A stretch of 64,000 bases of DNA from Pyronema omphalodes. Taxonomy: Eukaryota > Ascomycota > Pezizomycetes > Pezizales > Pyronemataceae. A program made the position numbers and the translations under genes. This document shows, piece by piece, positions 32,592-43,052 of this stretch. The notes beneath the pieces were generated by a model. The model saw nothing but the letters and a program-made list of their open reading frames with translations. It was not told where the DNA came from and ran no database searches. Position 1 is the first letter of the stretch. Each line of letters opens with the position of its first letter. The stretch spans positions 929,400-993,399 of the forward strand of contig JAJJXM010000013.1 in the NCBI GenBank assembly GCA_024516155.1, read 5' to 3'.

Positions 32592-34117
32592 TTTGGGAAT
32601 TCGGTATGTGGAGCGTAGTGATGGCGTGGTTGCTGCGGTTGGAAGATGGCGGTGTATGCGCTTTATATCTTGTAGCCTTGTGATACTGTGGCTGGTACAG
32701 TGTGGATCAATACAATTATGTTACACTATACTACCCTGTGTATCTCTCAAGCCCAATAAAACTTCGGCTTACAAAGGCGGAGGGAGGGGCGGTCAGAAAG
32801 CTTAATCTATAGCTACATCAGCTCAAGGCCCGAATCTTTCATAACTTAAACCCAAAAAACACAATACACAGATTACCAACCCAGTCCCAATTCCCAATCC
32901 TCATCCAATCAAAACAACACCCGCAGCTTAAAAAAAAAAATACGTTTCCTGTATTTCTGTATTTCGGTAATTCTGTATTTGTAAACTTTATCAACGCATG
33001 TGTAATGTAACCCAAAACATACGCCTTATTATGATTGCAAGCGTTTAACGGCTTAAAAACTTCGGATCTTCAGATTATCAGTGCTTACAACGTCTTCAAA
33101 ACCGCTGTATGTATATAATCGATAAGCAATTAACTTAATTTCTCAGCAGCCAATGATATCAGTTAAATGCCTTCTACATATGTACACCACCTCCCAAACC
33201 CCGCCGCCGGGATATAACTTAACCGACGTCGACATCAGCTGCACGGCTGCATAGCTTACGGCCACATACGACTGCTTATCCTCTTTGGTAGGGTTGCGAC
33301 TCACTGGCTGGCGACTTGCTTGATCACAGCGCAGCGCAGTGTAGTGCAAAGCGCTGGTATGTACATGTATGTACATACATAACCGTTTCCGTGATGTTAC
33401 TCCCCATGAAACAAAGTAAGGTTCCCCGGATATCGATAAAGCCACAGTTCAGCCGTTATAACCGTTATCGATAATACGGAAGTAGAGGCTACATAACCAG
33501 ACGATGCTTAAATCCCATCTGCAAGTAGATATATATATTCAGTATCTTCAATAATCCATCAGAAGATCAAAAACGGTTGTCTTACCGCGTAATAATATAC
33601 CCCGTACTTTATCCTCATGGCAGATGGTGAATTTATCGGAAGGTTTTAGCGAACCGAAAAATTGGAACTGGCGGGGTGGGGTATATAACGCAAACCTAGG
33701 CGGTATTACGTACCTAGCTATGTAGGTAGAGCAATGTGTAGTCGTGGCCTTTGTGCTTCGCCGTTGATGCCTACATATATAATTCGTTCGTTATAAATTG
33801 AAAAACAACGGATCTCCGAGTCCATTAATGTTTTCGGGTTGATTACCTAGGCGTTAGAAATTAAGTTATAGATTGGTGATTCAGCATCACTAATGGTATC
33901 TCTTGATTAATATGATAATATCCCGTTTCATATGGGGTGGCAGGGTATGTTTCTTATGTTATGGGAATTTCGCTGAGAACGGCGGCAACGAAACGGGGAT
34001 GAGGATGGTGTATATATCGACAGGCTATGGCTTTACTTACCTTCGAAATATTGTTCAATCGATATACAGAGTCTTAAACAGTTACCGAGCCCCGAGAAAA
34101 ACAAACGCAATTCCATC
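32592..34117. other. spacer between the two small secreted-protein genes
   Basis: No further gene seen in 1.5 kb. It is AT-rich, with a TATGTACATA palindrome at 33368 and scattered ATATAT. It presumably holds both promoters. Confidence 0.5.
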
Positions 34118-34445
34118 ATGCGCTTCACTGGCATAACGAAACTGACTTTTGCATACGCTTTGTGCACAATGGTGGCGGCAGATACGTTTGTGAAGTTTAC
34201 CACGTAAGTTTTAGTATCTCAAAGGCACAGTGTAAACTTTTTAGGCAGAAACTAACAGAATAAATAGTCCCCGGATTGTGACGGACTACAAGTGTCAGAC
34301 GGATGGTGCGATTCATTGCTGGACTAATGGAAAAGATTACGGGTCATGCAACATGACGGAGGGGTTGGTTACGAATGATTATTTTCTGGTGCAAGTAGTT
34401 CAGACGGAGACATGTACGCCTGGGGAATACATTGGAATGCTGTGA
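34118..34445 (+). CDS. small secreted cysteine-containing protein, copy B (new family)
   Basis: Exon 1 (34118-34203) and exon 2 (34268-34445) join through a 64-bp intron (GTAAGT donor, ACTAAC branch, AATAG acceptor) to give 87 residues. A signal peptide of about 21 residues ends MVAA/DTF. The mature protein has four cysteines in YKCQTDGAIHCWTNGKDYGSC and ETCTPGEY, plus the motif LVTNDYF. Spacing after the signal peptide matches copy A closely (C-x6/7-C-x9-C-x20/21-C-x-PGE). The lone NMTE sequon could be glycosylated. It is divergent from copy A, 1.5 kb away. Overall identity is low by eye while cysteine and glycine positions are kept, which suggests an old duplication or diversifying evolution. 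Confidence 0.72.
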
Positions 34446-34847
34446 TGGAATATGGAAGGGCCTGGAGTTTTGTTGACATAGAGTAATATGGAAATTTTGT
34501 TTCAGACGTTTCAGATTGCCACAAGGATAACTCTCGGAGCCCAAGCTAAGGATATGTAGATCAGACCTTCGGTCGTGGGTCCCTGGAATAACCCGAAGTG
34601 GCGTATAACCCTTGCTTAAGCGCGAAGACGCAAATTTCCGCACCTGTTAAGGTGCTCCACATTGCGTAGCGTCGTGCTAGCATAACGTGGTTTACCCTTC
34701 CCCAGTCTTCATGGCCACACGTTTCTCATAGCTTCCTGTACGTGAACGAAAAGAGCAACAGCGGACATTATGGCCCCCGCTGGTTTTCAACCAATGCAAA
34801 CGGGACATGCTGGAAAAATTATTTATTAATGAATGAGTTGGTATAAT
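34446..34847. other. intergenic, no gene seen
   Basis: It holds a short dyad (GCACCTTAACAGGTGC-like, about 34640) and no supported frame. It is the 3' flank of both neighbours. Confidence 0.45.
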
Positions 34848-35515
34848 TTACATGCTGAGATTCGCGCCTGAGAAGTCCATCTCTGTCTCTGAGTTAGCCA
34901 TCCGGGTTCTTCTCGCTACATCGTCTAAGATACTCACCAGGGTGCTGCGCCTTGAACTTGTTGAACATGTCAAGCTTCTTCTGCTCGTCACTGGTAGGAA
35001 GTCCCATCTCCTTCTGTCTTTGGTCGTACATCATCTTCTCAACCATAGCTCTGGTCTCGCCGTCGAGGTCGCTGAGGCTGGAGTTCTCGGGGTTGATCTT
35101 GGAGGTGTCGATAGCGGGGTGGTGGGTAAGGACGTGGGGCCACCACTCCATCTGGTTCGTCTTCTCGAGGTGGATCTCAACGGACTTCTGGTCCTCGACA
35201 GACCAGGTGCTTTCGTCGACACGGATGGTCTTGGGGAGCTCTCCCTAAGGTTTCATCAGCAAAGCTTGGAATATCAACTTGAAATAGCAAGCTGACCTCC
35301 ATAATAGGCTCCTTTCCCTTCAGTCCAACCTTGAGCTTCTTGGACTGCATAACAATATCGAGGTCTCTAGCACGGGTACCGGCGGGAATAGGGACGGAGA
35401 TGTCGACATCACCGATGGTCTGTTTCCAGACATACGGGAGAGCAGCTTGCTCGGCAATCTCCTTTGCACGGGCGGCAGCATCAGCAACGGGGTCGGGGGC
35501 GTCGGAAGCGGACAT
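34848..35515 (-). CDS. nuclear movement protein NudC (CS domain)
   Basis: Three exons (35297-35515, 34938-35244, 34848-34882) with 52- and 55-bp introns encode 186 residues. NudC is an Hsp90-associated CS-domain co-chaperone needed for dynein-dependent nuclear migration; Aspergillus nidulans NudC is about 198 residues. The p23/CS fold covers about 30-120: [37 protein letters not shown] and [16 protein letters not shown], followed by [15 protein letters not shown]. The C end has [20 protein letters not shown] and MGLPTSDEQ. The last exon (only 11 residues plus stop) supplies the family ending HPEMDFSGA, which confirms the second splice. It shares a 387-bp divergent promoter with the BRCT gene. 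Confidence 0.93.
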
Positions 35516-35902
35516 TGTGAGTGATGATTGATTGATTTGTTTGCTGTCCCATCCCCGCGTTGCTCTTGTGCCCCTCCATGACAGGGATGAGCTCATTGAT
35601 ACGAAAGATAAGATTAGATGGACATCTCACTGATTTAGATAAGATAACAAATCAATTGTTTTTCACGCGACTTCAGCGTGACACTCATCTAGTTGCCCCA
35701 GCAACGGGCGCCTTGCTGTTTACAATTTCCATTTTCACCTTTTGCTCCTTGTCCTCCCGCCTCAGACCTGCTATCCAGACCCGAGCAAATACTAATACTT
35801 TACAAGAACGCGACAAAACTGAGTACAGCCGTCTTCGACGCGAGTCAATCCGAACCGTCATTCGCGCGCAGAGCTTCTCCTTTCTGACCGGACGCCGCAA
35901 TT
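35516..35902. promoter_or_regulatory. 387-bp bidirectional promoter of NudC and the BRCT gene
   Basis: Head-to-head starts 387 bp apart. No specific factor site was recognised with confidence. Confidence 0.5.
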
Positions 35903-38772
35903 ATGGACGTACCGCCTCGCCGATATATTACGCGTGCGAGAGCACAAGCTGGAGGCGATGCGGGAACCGCCCCAGCCCTAAGATCTGCCGCAACACGAGC
36001 TGCCGCAACACGAGCTACAAGAAGCACTTTAGGAGGGGTTGCGAAACGAAAGGCCTTGTCCGAGTCCAGTCCTGGGGAAAACTCGCGTGGCCAGACGGAG
36101 GAGAAACCGCGGCAAGCTCCTGCTGCGCGGATTACAAGATCGGCTAAACCTACTGGAAATATTTCCAAAAGACCCGCGACCAGAATAAAGAGTACTCTGA
36201 GCTCCTCCTCAGGCTTAACCGTTGGTCCAAGGCGCTCGGGGCGGACTGGTACAAACCGGACTAGACCCCCTTACTCCCACGCTGCTACTAAGACACTTCT
36301 TGCTCAAACTCTAGTACCTACAAGGACGGCGAAAGTTACTTTTGCGCCTTCGCCGCGGTCGGACGATAAGGAAAATGCGTTACCTCCAAAACCGCCGGTC
36401 ACTCCCGAGAAGACGAAACAGGAGCAGGAAGAAACCGATGAGCTTATGTCTACCTCAATGGGCGCGCTGTCCGTGAAGCCCATCCGGCCTCGAACAGCTT
36501 TACAGCTTCCTACCACCGGCGCTCATGCACCACTAGTAGTTGAACCTACTCCAGCTTTATCACCACAAAAAGCCCAGCGACCAAAGAGGCCATTTGCCCC
36601 TGAGGACAAGTCGTTGGAAGATGAGCTTCTAGCCCCTACATCCCCAGCACTTGCAGCAAAGCCAAAGCGCCCAATGCCTTCTCTTGGAACTAAGAATATT
36701 TCAGATGGGGCAGACCTATTATTTGGACCATCGAAAGCTCCGAAGCTCTCTGCGTTGTTGAGTTCTCCTGCCAAAAGATTACCACAATCACCATTCAAGA
36801 CTACTGGAGGCATTGGGGATGGTGCAGATTTGCTTGGACAGAAAACGACACAGCAACCAACGGGAATAAACTCACCTGCTAAGCGACTACCGGTATCGCC
36901 AGTTAAGAACGCCGGACCTACAGTCGCGGCTCCTGAGTCTGTCTCAAAACCAGTTGGAATAAACTCACCTGCTAAGCGACCACCGGTATCGCCAATTAAG
37001 AACGCCGGACCTACAGTCGCGGCTCCTGAGTCTGTCTCAAAACCAGTTGGAATAAACTCACCTGCTAAAAGACCGCCGGTATCGCCTATTAAGAAAGCCG
37101 CCCCTACAATCCCGGCTCCTGAGTCTGTCTCAAAACCTACCGGCTTAGCAATACCCCCGAGACGAATCTTTCGCTCCGGCCCGAAACTTAACCTACCAAC
37201 GAACAACGCAAATAAATCTAACATGAAGGGATCTTCATTGAAGTTTTCCATTAGTATGGATCTTGAGGATGATCCTTTCACTGATGGTAATGCCCCATCA
37301 GTCACCGATAAACCAGAAAGGAAACTATTCGTAAAGGAGCAAGATCCGATTATAGAAGAAACTTCCACAAAGGATGAGAGTGGAACTGTACGGGAAGAGG
37401 AGGATTCAACTACTCCACCAGGGTCACCAACATCCAGATTTGCGCCAGCACCGATTTCTCCTACCCCGTCACCTACAGAAAATATTAAAGCTAATATCCC
37501 AACAAATATACAACAAGAAGACGCTGAAATGAAGGAGGAACCAGAAGCGAACAAGGAGGAAGATGTAGAGAAGGACGCCGATGGAGACATCACCATGGAC
37601 GAGACCCCTACTACACCCGAGCCAGTGGTCCCACCAATGCCAACTTGCGAGACAGTACAATCGAAGCACCACCGAACCCCTAGTCAGGGTGGCAGTAGCT
37701 TCGGACTATTCTTAGAGGATGACGACGAGGATATGGACTACGACTCAGAAAACATTCCCCCACCAGTATCAGCCATTCCATCACCGGCCGTTAAGACAGA
37801 TATTATGGATAATGATATTGGTAAATTCGGTCGCGGATTTGGTCAAGAGATTGACCTATCTATTCCTCCGGTTGTTGGGTTTGGATACCCTGAAATTCCT
37901 GTCGACCCTATGCTTCTCGGTGAGGATATGAGCGATGTTGTGAATGGTTATACCGAAACGTCTCTACCGACTTCCACAATGCCTGTAAAATTTCACTGCG
38001 ACGAGGATGATATATTTGGAGATTTCGATGCTCAGAACAGCCATTTGTACGAGCGAACCGGAAACGTTTTAGCAGGAGCTGTGGTATATGTGGATGCATG
38101 GACCAACGACGGAGCCAACTGCGGTGAGGCGTTTGAGAAGACGCTTCGTGCTATGGGAGCTAGGGTTCTCAAGCAGTGGACCTGGAACCCGGATTCTTCC
38201 AGTCCTGGAAAGATTGGGATCACTCATGTGGTGTTTAAAGACGGTTCTCCAAGGACTCTGCAGAAGGTTAAGGCAACGAATGGGTTGGTTTCTTGTGTTG
38301 CATTGGCGTGGGTTATGGATTGTGCTCAGCAAGATGAGTGGCTGGACGAGAGTGTGTACGCGATTGATCTCAATGAGATCCCGCGGGGAGGTCACAGGGT
38401 ATGTTTTTTTCCCCATCGAAAATATACGCTTTTCACAGTAACTAACGAATGTTATAGAGGAGAAAGTCTATGGAACCCACCAAGACGGAGGACTTGATTG
38501 CCCAACTCAATTCGCCAACTCCGGAGAGACAAAGCCAAAATCGTCAAGCACCAAAGACAGTGGCTCCTAAGACTCCCCAGCGTCATCAACAAATGGGTTA
38601 CGCCCCCAAGACCGGACCTCCGAAGTTTGATCTCCAGATGTCCAACCCATTGATTTCCGAACGTCTCCGTTTAGTAAGACGCCAAACACTTCAGTTTGCG
38701 CCGAAGATTGGTAGTCCTCTTGCAAGGAGCTGGAAACCTATTGAGTCGGAACAGGACGAGGACATGAGATGA
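35903..38772 (+). CDS. BRCT-domain nuclear protein with internal 31-residue repeats
   Basis: Exon 1 (35903-38398) and exon 2 (38458-38772) flank a 59-bp GTATGT...TATAG intron. The protein has 936 residues, mostly disordered and basic, beginning MDVPPRRYITRARAQ. Three nearly identical 31-residue tandem repeats (about 321-413) each carry GINSPAKR.PVSP, so they offer multiple SP-K cyclin-kinase sites. An acidic stretch lies around 500-570. The C-terminal BRCT domain (about 717-830) reads GNVLAGAVVYVDAWTNDGAN, MGARVLKQWTWNPD, ITHVVFKDGSPRTLQK and VSCVALAWVMDCAQQDEWLD. The last exon holds the basic motif RLVRRQTLQFAPKIGSPL. BRCT domains bind phosphoproteins in DNA-damage and chromosome-condensation pathways. 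The layout is reminiscent of a microcephalin-like protein, but the exact family is uncertain. Confidence 0.85.
36863..37141 (+). repeat. 93-bp coding tandem repeat, three units
   Basis: Units start at 36863, 36956 and 37049, each exactly 93 bp and nearly identical. They encode GINSPAKR...PESVSKP inside the BRCT protein. Confidence 0.95.
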
Positions 38773-39914
38773 GATCGACACGATAAGTTCTTTTAATAGA
38801 GCGGTATGACACATTGCTGTAACGGTACGGTACTTTATTTGCTTTTTAATTATTGGGTTGGAATGGGGTTTTGTTTTGAATGGGTTTCTGGGATAGGAGT
38901 AAACGAATAAAGGTAAAAAAGTGATGGAAAGATGAAAGCTTAAGCAAGGGATCCATATATCATGTCTCACCAAGTATTACAGGGAGGTATGAGCAAGGAA
39001 ATTGCTTATATTTTATTGTTATTTTTTTTGTTGTGTTTTGCGGTGGCGAAAGATACCTGTTGGTTCATTTTTATTACGTAAAGCGGGTTTACTTTTCATC
39101 TGTTTGCGATAGAGTTTTATCTATTTGTTTTTCTTTTTTTTTTTTTTTGCTTTGAGTTGGATATGTTTTGTATTTTTATACGTTGGTATACTCTATGGTG
39201 ATGGTGTTGTGTGTGCATAGCGGGTGTTTGGTTAGTTGGAAACTGGGCGCGGATTGGTTGAATGGAAATAATTCCTATGGAATGGATTGATTTTAGATTT
39301 TTTGATTTAATGTATCATAACATGCTTTTCCCCCCTCGATTACTTACATAGTTTCGATATAATTCTGGGTCTGAAAGAAATCACACAAAAGTAATTCATA
39401 TCCAGATTTACAGATTTTTATTTGTGTCTAAAAATTAAAGTTCAAACTCAGAGAAAGTTAACTCCAACCCTAATACTCTCAAAACCCAAACGCAAACTCA
39501 AAAAACAAACTTTTGAAAAAAATACATACATACCTCAACGACGATCTCAACTCGGCTAATCCGCGCCAAAAGCCACGCGAGGTCACCCAGTAACGCAGTA
39601 ACGCAGTAACGCACCAAACGAGCACCGATCAGTATGTATGTAACATAACGCGTCCAACTTCCCAGCCAGCGATCACAAGCCAAACCGCGTCTATATACAC
39701 CTACGCGTTCACGTCACCCACCCCAACACCGAACCCGCGCCCGCTTCACAAAATCAAAACCTTGCCAAACCTCAAATAAAACTAAACCCCGTATCCCTCT
39801 TCAGCTTCATCTTCATCTTCGGCTTCGGCTTCATCTTCAGCTTCAGCCCCAGCTTCGGCCTCAGCTTCATCTTCGGCTCCGGCTCCGGCTTCGCCTCCGC
39901 AAATACCATCCACC
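38773..39914. other. spacer and promoter of the hydrolase gene
   Basis: No gene seen. There are T-rich runs (39029, 39130) and, immediately before the next start, a GCTTCATCTTC/GCTTCGGCT repeat (39799-39900) in the presumed 5' UTR. Confidence 0.5.
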
Positions 39915-41018
39915 ATGCCACGACCCCGACGTACCACAGCCCCCCATGGTACCAGCCACACATTACATCTTTTCATCCCGTCCCTTCACGACAACTCACC
40001 ACTAGAAGCCAGCATCACCGTCCCCCTACAATTTTCCCACCGCGAAGAAAGCCCGACACCACGAAGAAGAAAAGCCGCGGTATTCGCACATCCGTATGGT
40101 CCATTAGGGGGAAATTTTAATGATGGGTGTGTGGTATTTCTTAGGGAGCTATTAGTTTCATTGGGGTTTGTGGTGGCGACTTTTAATTTCCGAGGGGTGG
40201 GAAGGTCCAGGGGTAATACGAGTTGGACGGGGAGGGCGGAGACGGGGGATTATGCGGGTGTTCTTGGGTGGGTTGTGAGTTTTGTGGCGGGGATGAGGGG
40301 GGCGGATGTGTGCGGTTTGTCAACATCATTATTAACTGGGGAGGAGGAGCAGGGGGAGGAAAATCAGGATACGGAGATTGGGGTATTGACAGGAGGATAT
40401 TCCTACGGTGGGTTAATAGCAGCACAATCACCCAGTGGATCCGAGGTAATAAACCTGATTACATCAGCGAGTGGGGAGTATGCAAAAGCCCTAAAAGAAG
40501 CTCGAGAAATTGCCGAGAAATGGCAAGAAAGTCATAGTGAAGGTCGTACAAGTTATTCTAGTCCTCGAACATCTATGAATGCTGCTTCAAGACCACATAC
40601 TACGGTGATAGCATCTGGAGCTGCTACTTTAAGTCCTACATGTTTAACAAGTCCAGCTTCAACCCCGCCACCAATGAGACTGGATTTGAGAAGGGCTAGG
40701 ATAACGAGGACCTACCTGCTTATCTCCCCGCCGTTACCTCCGGTTAGTAGTTTCTTACTACCCGGATGGCTGTGTTTACCGGGTTATGCAGTACAGACGG
40801 TAATGGAACCTGCAACCCTAGCTGATAGGAAATCGAAAATGTTGTGTGTTTGGGGAGATGAAGATGTATTTACGGGGGTTAAGAGGTATAGAAAATGGGC
40901 AGAGAGAATGGGGGAGGAATGGTTTCATGGGGTTGAGGTGGCGAAGGCGGGGCATTTTTGGAGGAGACAGGGGTTGGAGGAGGTTAAGAGGGAAGTGGAG
41001 GCGTGGATATCAGGATAG
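39915..41018 (+). CDS. alpha/beta hydrolase, HPYGPLGG type
   Basis: 367 residues, one exon, with a good start context (CACCATGC). The alpha/beta-hydrolase core is readable: AAVFAHPYGPLGGNFND (oxyanion region, about 54-70), VVATFNFRGVGRSRGNTSW (about 86-104), nucleophile elbow GGYSYGG with Ser163, an acid in CVWGDEDVFTG, and a late AGHFWRR histidine, so the triad is complete. An insertion of Ser/Thr-rich sequence (about 190-255) forms a lid-like region. It is similar to uncharacterised fungal and bacterial hydrolases (yeast YDL057W-like). The substrate is unknown. It has neither signal peptide nor transmembrane segment, so a cytosolic location is likely. Confidence 0.82.
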   Translation: MPRPRRTTAPHGTSHTLHLFIPSLHDNSPLEASITVPLQFSHREESPTPRRRKAAVFAHPYGPLGGNFNDGCVVFLRELLVSLGFVVATFNFRGVGRSRGNTSWTGRAETGDYAGVLGWVVSFVAGMRGADVCGLSTSLLTGEEEQGEENQDTEIGVLTGGYSYGGLIAAQSPSGSEVINLITSASGEYAKALKEAREIAEKWQESHSEGRTSYSSPRTSMNAASRPHTTVIASGAATLSPTCLTSPASTPPPMRLDLRRARITRTYLLISPPLPPVSSFLLPGWLCLPGYAVQTVMEPATLADRKSKMLCVWGDEDVFTGVKRYRKWAERMGEEWFHGVEVAKAGHFWRRQGLEEVKREVEAWISG

Positions 41019-42226
41019 CAGGATAGCCGGATCTGATGAGGAGTGAGGAGTGAGGAGTGAGGAATGATGAATGAAAAGTAATTTTTAATAGGTAATTGGG
41101 ACCATGTTACTTCAGGAGTCGGTGTAGAACTTTTGGATGGCGATGGGTACTTGTTAAAGACATGGGTGAAATAGCAGGATGGTCTTTTGGACTTGGATAT
41201 ATCTAATGAATCTTATTTCGCTAGTTAAATGGCCGTACTCCGGCTCCGGGGGTGGCGGGGGTGGCGGGGGGGTGGGGGGGGTGGGGGGGGGGGGGGGGGG
41301 GGTGGGCGGGTAGCTGCATTTCTGTCTCATTCAATAAGTCTTCTACATAGCAATGTTTTTTTCAAAAATCCATAGCTCTCGAATATAAATAGACAATTAG
41401 GCAATTAGACAACGAAGCCACAAACCCCTTAAATTGTTAAATAGTTAAATAATAATCCACAAAAACCCTTCAGAAAAAAAAATTCATCATCCCATTTTCC
41501 TGCCCCCAAAAAAAAACAAAAAAAAAAAGCTCAACATCTCGCATTCATAAACCATAAACCATAAACCATATTCGCCGTACCAAACCTCCAAAACGACATA
41601 ACCTCACAGCAACTCCCCTTCTCCAGGCCTCTCCAAAGTCCATATAATCCTCTTCAACATCATTACAAAAATCCCAATCAATCCCCATTTACTAACCCCC
41701 CTCCTTATCCCCCCCCCCCCCCCCCCCCCCTTCTGTAGAACCTAAACTATCCTAATTTATCTCACCACCATTTTTTCCATTTTTCCAGTTCCTATAATTT
41801 TTTCCTTTTTTCCTTTTCTTCCAGTTTCTACCGTATTCCGAATTTCCAAAATCAGGGTTTCGAAAACCTTTAGGGTTCGGATTTACCTACCTACCATTTC
41901 ACAGAATCTATGCTGTTTTTTATGCTCCGCAATTCCCCAAGCTTCACAATCCTCCCTCCCCGCAAGCTTCGCAATTCACAATCCGCAAGCTCCCCAATCC
42001 GCCATGCTACCAATCCCTCCCCCCTCCCCGCAAGCTCCACGATCCCCCAATCCCCCCCTCCCCCCCCTCCCCAACCCCCCCCCTCCCCGCAAGCTCTACA
42101 ATCCGCCATGCTACCAATCCCCCCCTTCCCCAAGCTTCACAATTCACAATCCCCCATGCTATAAACCACCAACCACCAACACCCCCTCCATTTTATAGCC
42201 AATCAAACCAACTACTACCCAAAAAT

Positions 42227-42307
42227 CCAGTATCTAGTATCCAGTATCCAGTATCCAGTATCCAGTATCCAGTATCCAGTATCCAGTATCTAGTATCCAG
42301 TATCTAG
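42227..42307. repeat. 7-bp minisatellite, unit AGTATCC
   Basis: About eleven tandem units, a few reading AGTATCT. It is the same unit as at 3040-3110. Confidence 0.95.
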
Positions 42308-42417
42308 GAATCCCAGTCTCGGTTTATGAAACTGTTTATAATAGCCCTTTTGGGGGGTTTGTGGTTGGGATATTGATTATATATGTACATACGGACCGTC
42401 ACATCCATCAAAATTAA

Positions 42418-42495
42418 AAACCCCCCCAAAAAAAAAACCCCAAAAAAAAACCCCAAAAAAAAACCCCCAAAAAAAAACCCCAAAAAAGAACCCAA

Positions 42496-42526
<31 letters not shown>

Positions 42527-42583
42527 AAAAGAACCCAAAACAAACCCCCCCAAAATCCAAACCCCCCCCCCCCCCAAGAAAAA
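42418..42583. repeat. alternating poly-C / poly-A homopolymer patchwork
   Basis: Runs of 4-16 C alternate with runs of 7-14 A over about 165 bp, e.g. CCCCAAAAAAAAACCCC. Length may be unreliable in the assembly. Confidence 0.85.
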
Positions 42584-43052
42584 AGCAGTATCATCATCAT
42601 CATCATAATTTAAACCCCAGTTATCATTAACACAAAGGTAACAAAATTCCAAGTTATCCCTACCATACATAAAGGTAGTTCCCATTCACGCCTCCAGACC
42701 AAGACTAAGACTAAGACTAAGACCAAAAAAAAAACAAAAAAAAAAAGAAAAAGAAAAAGAAAAAACAGGAAAAAAACAGGAAACAGGAAATCCATCCCAA
42801 AAAAAATAATCAAAAAAACAAAAATAATAATATCCAAAATAAATAAATAAATAACAAAAAAAAATATGATAATGATGATAAGATAAAAAAAGATAAAATA
42901 AAGAAGAAAATAAAAATGAAAATGAAAAATAGAAAAATGAGAAATAGAAAATCCAGTTACATTTCATATAAATTCATCATAACCCATAACCCATAACCCA
43001 CAACCCATAGTCCCAGTACAACAACCCATAATCCGCACTCCACCACAACCCA

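Larger units (their letters stand above)
41019..43052. other. convergent low-complexity spacer
   Basis: No gene seen between two tail-to-tail genes. It contains a G-rich run (41241-41310), a C21 run (41709-41730), CAATCCCCC/CAAGCTCC-type repeats (41930-42160), the GTATCYA array, an A/C homopolymer patchwork, and an A-rich tract (42720-42960). All open frames here translate homopolymers. Confidence 0.6.
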
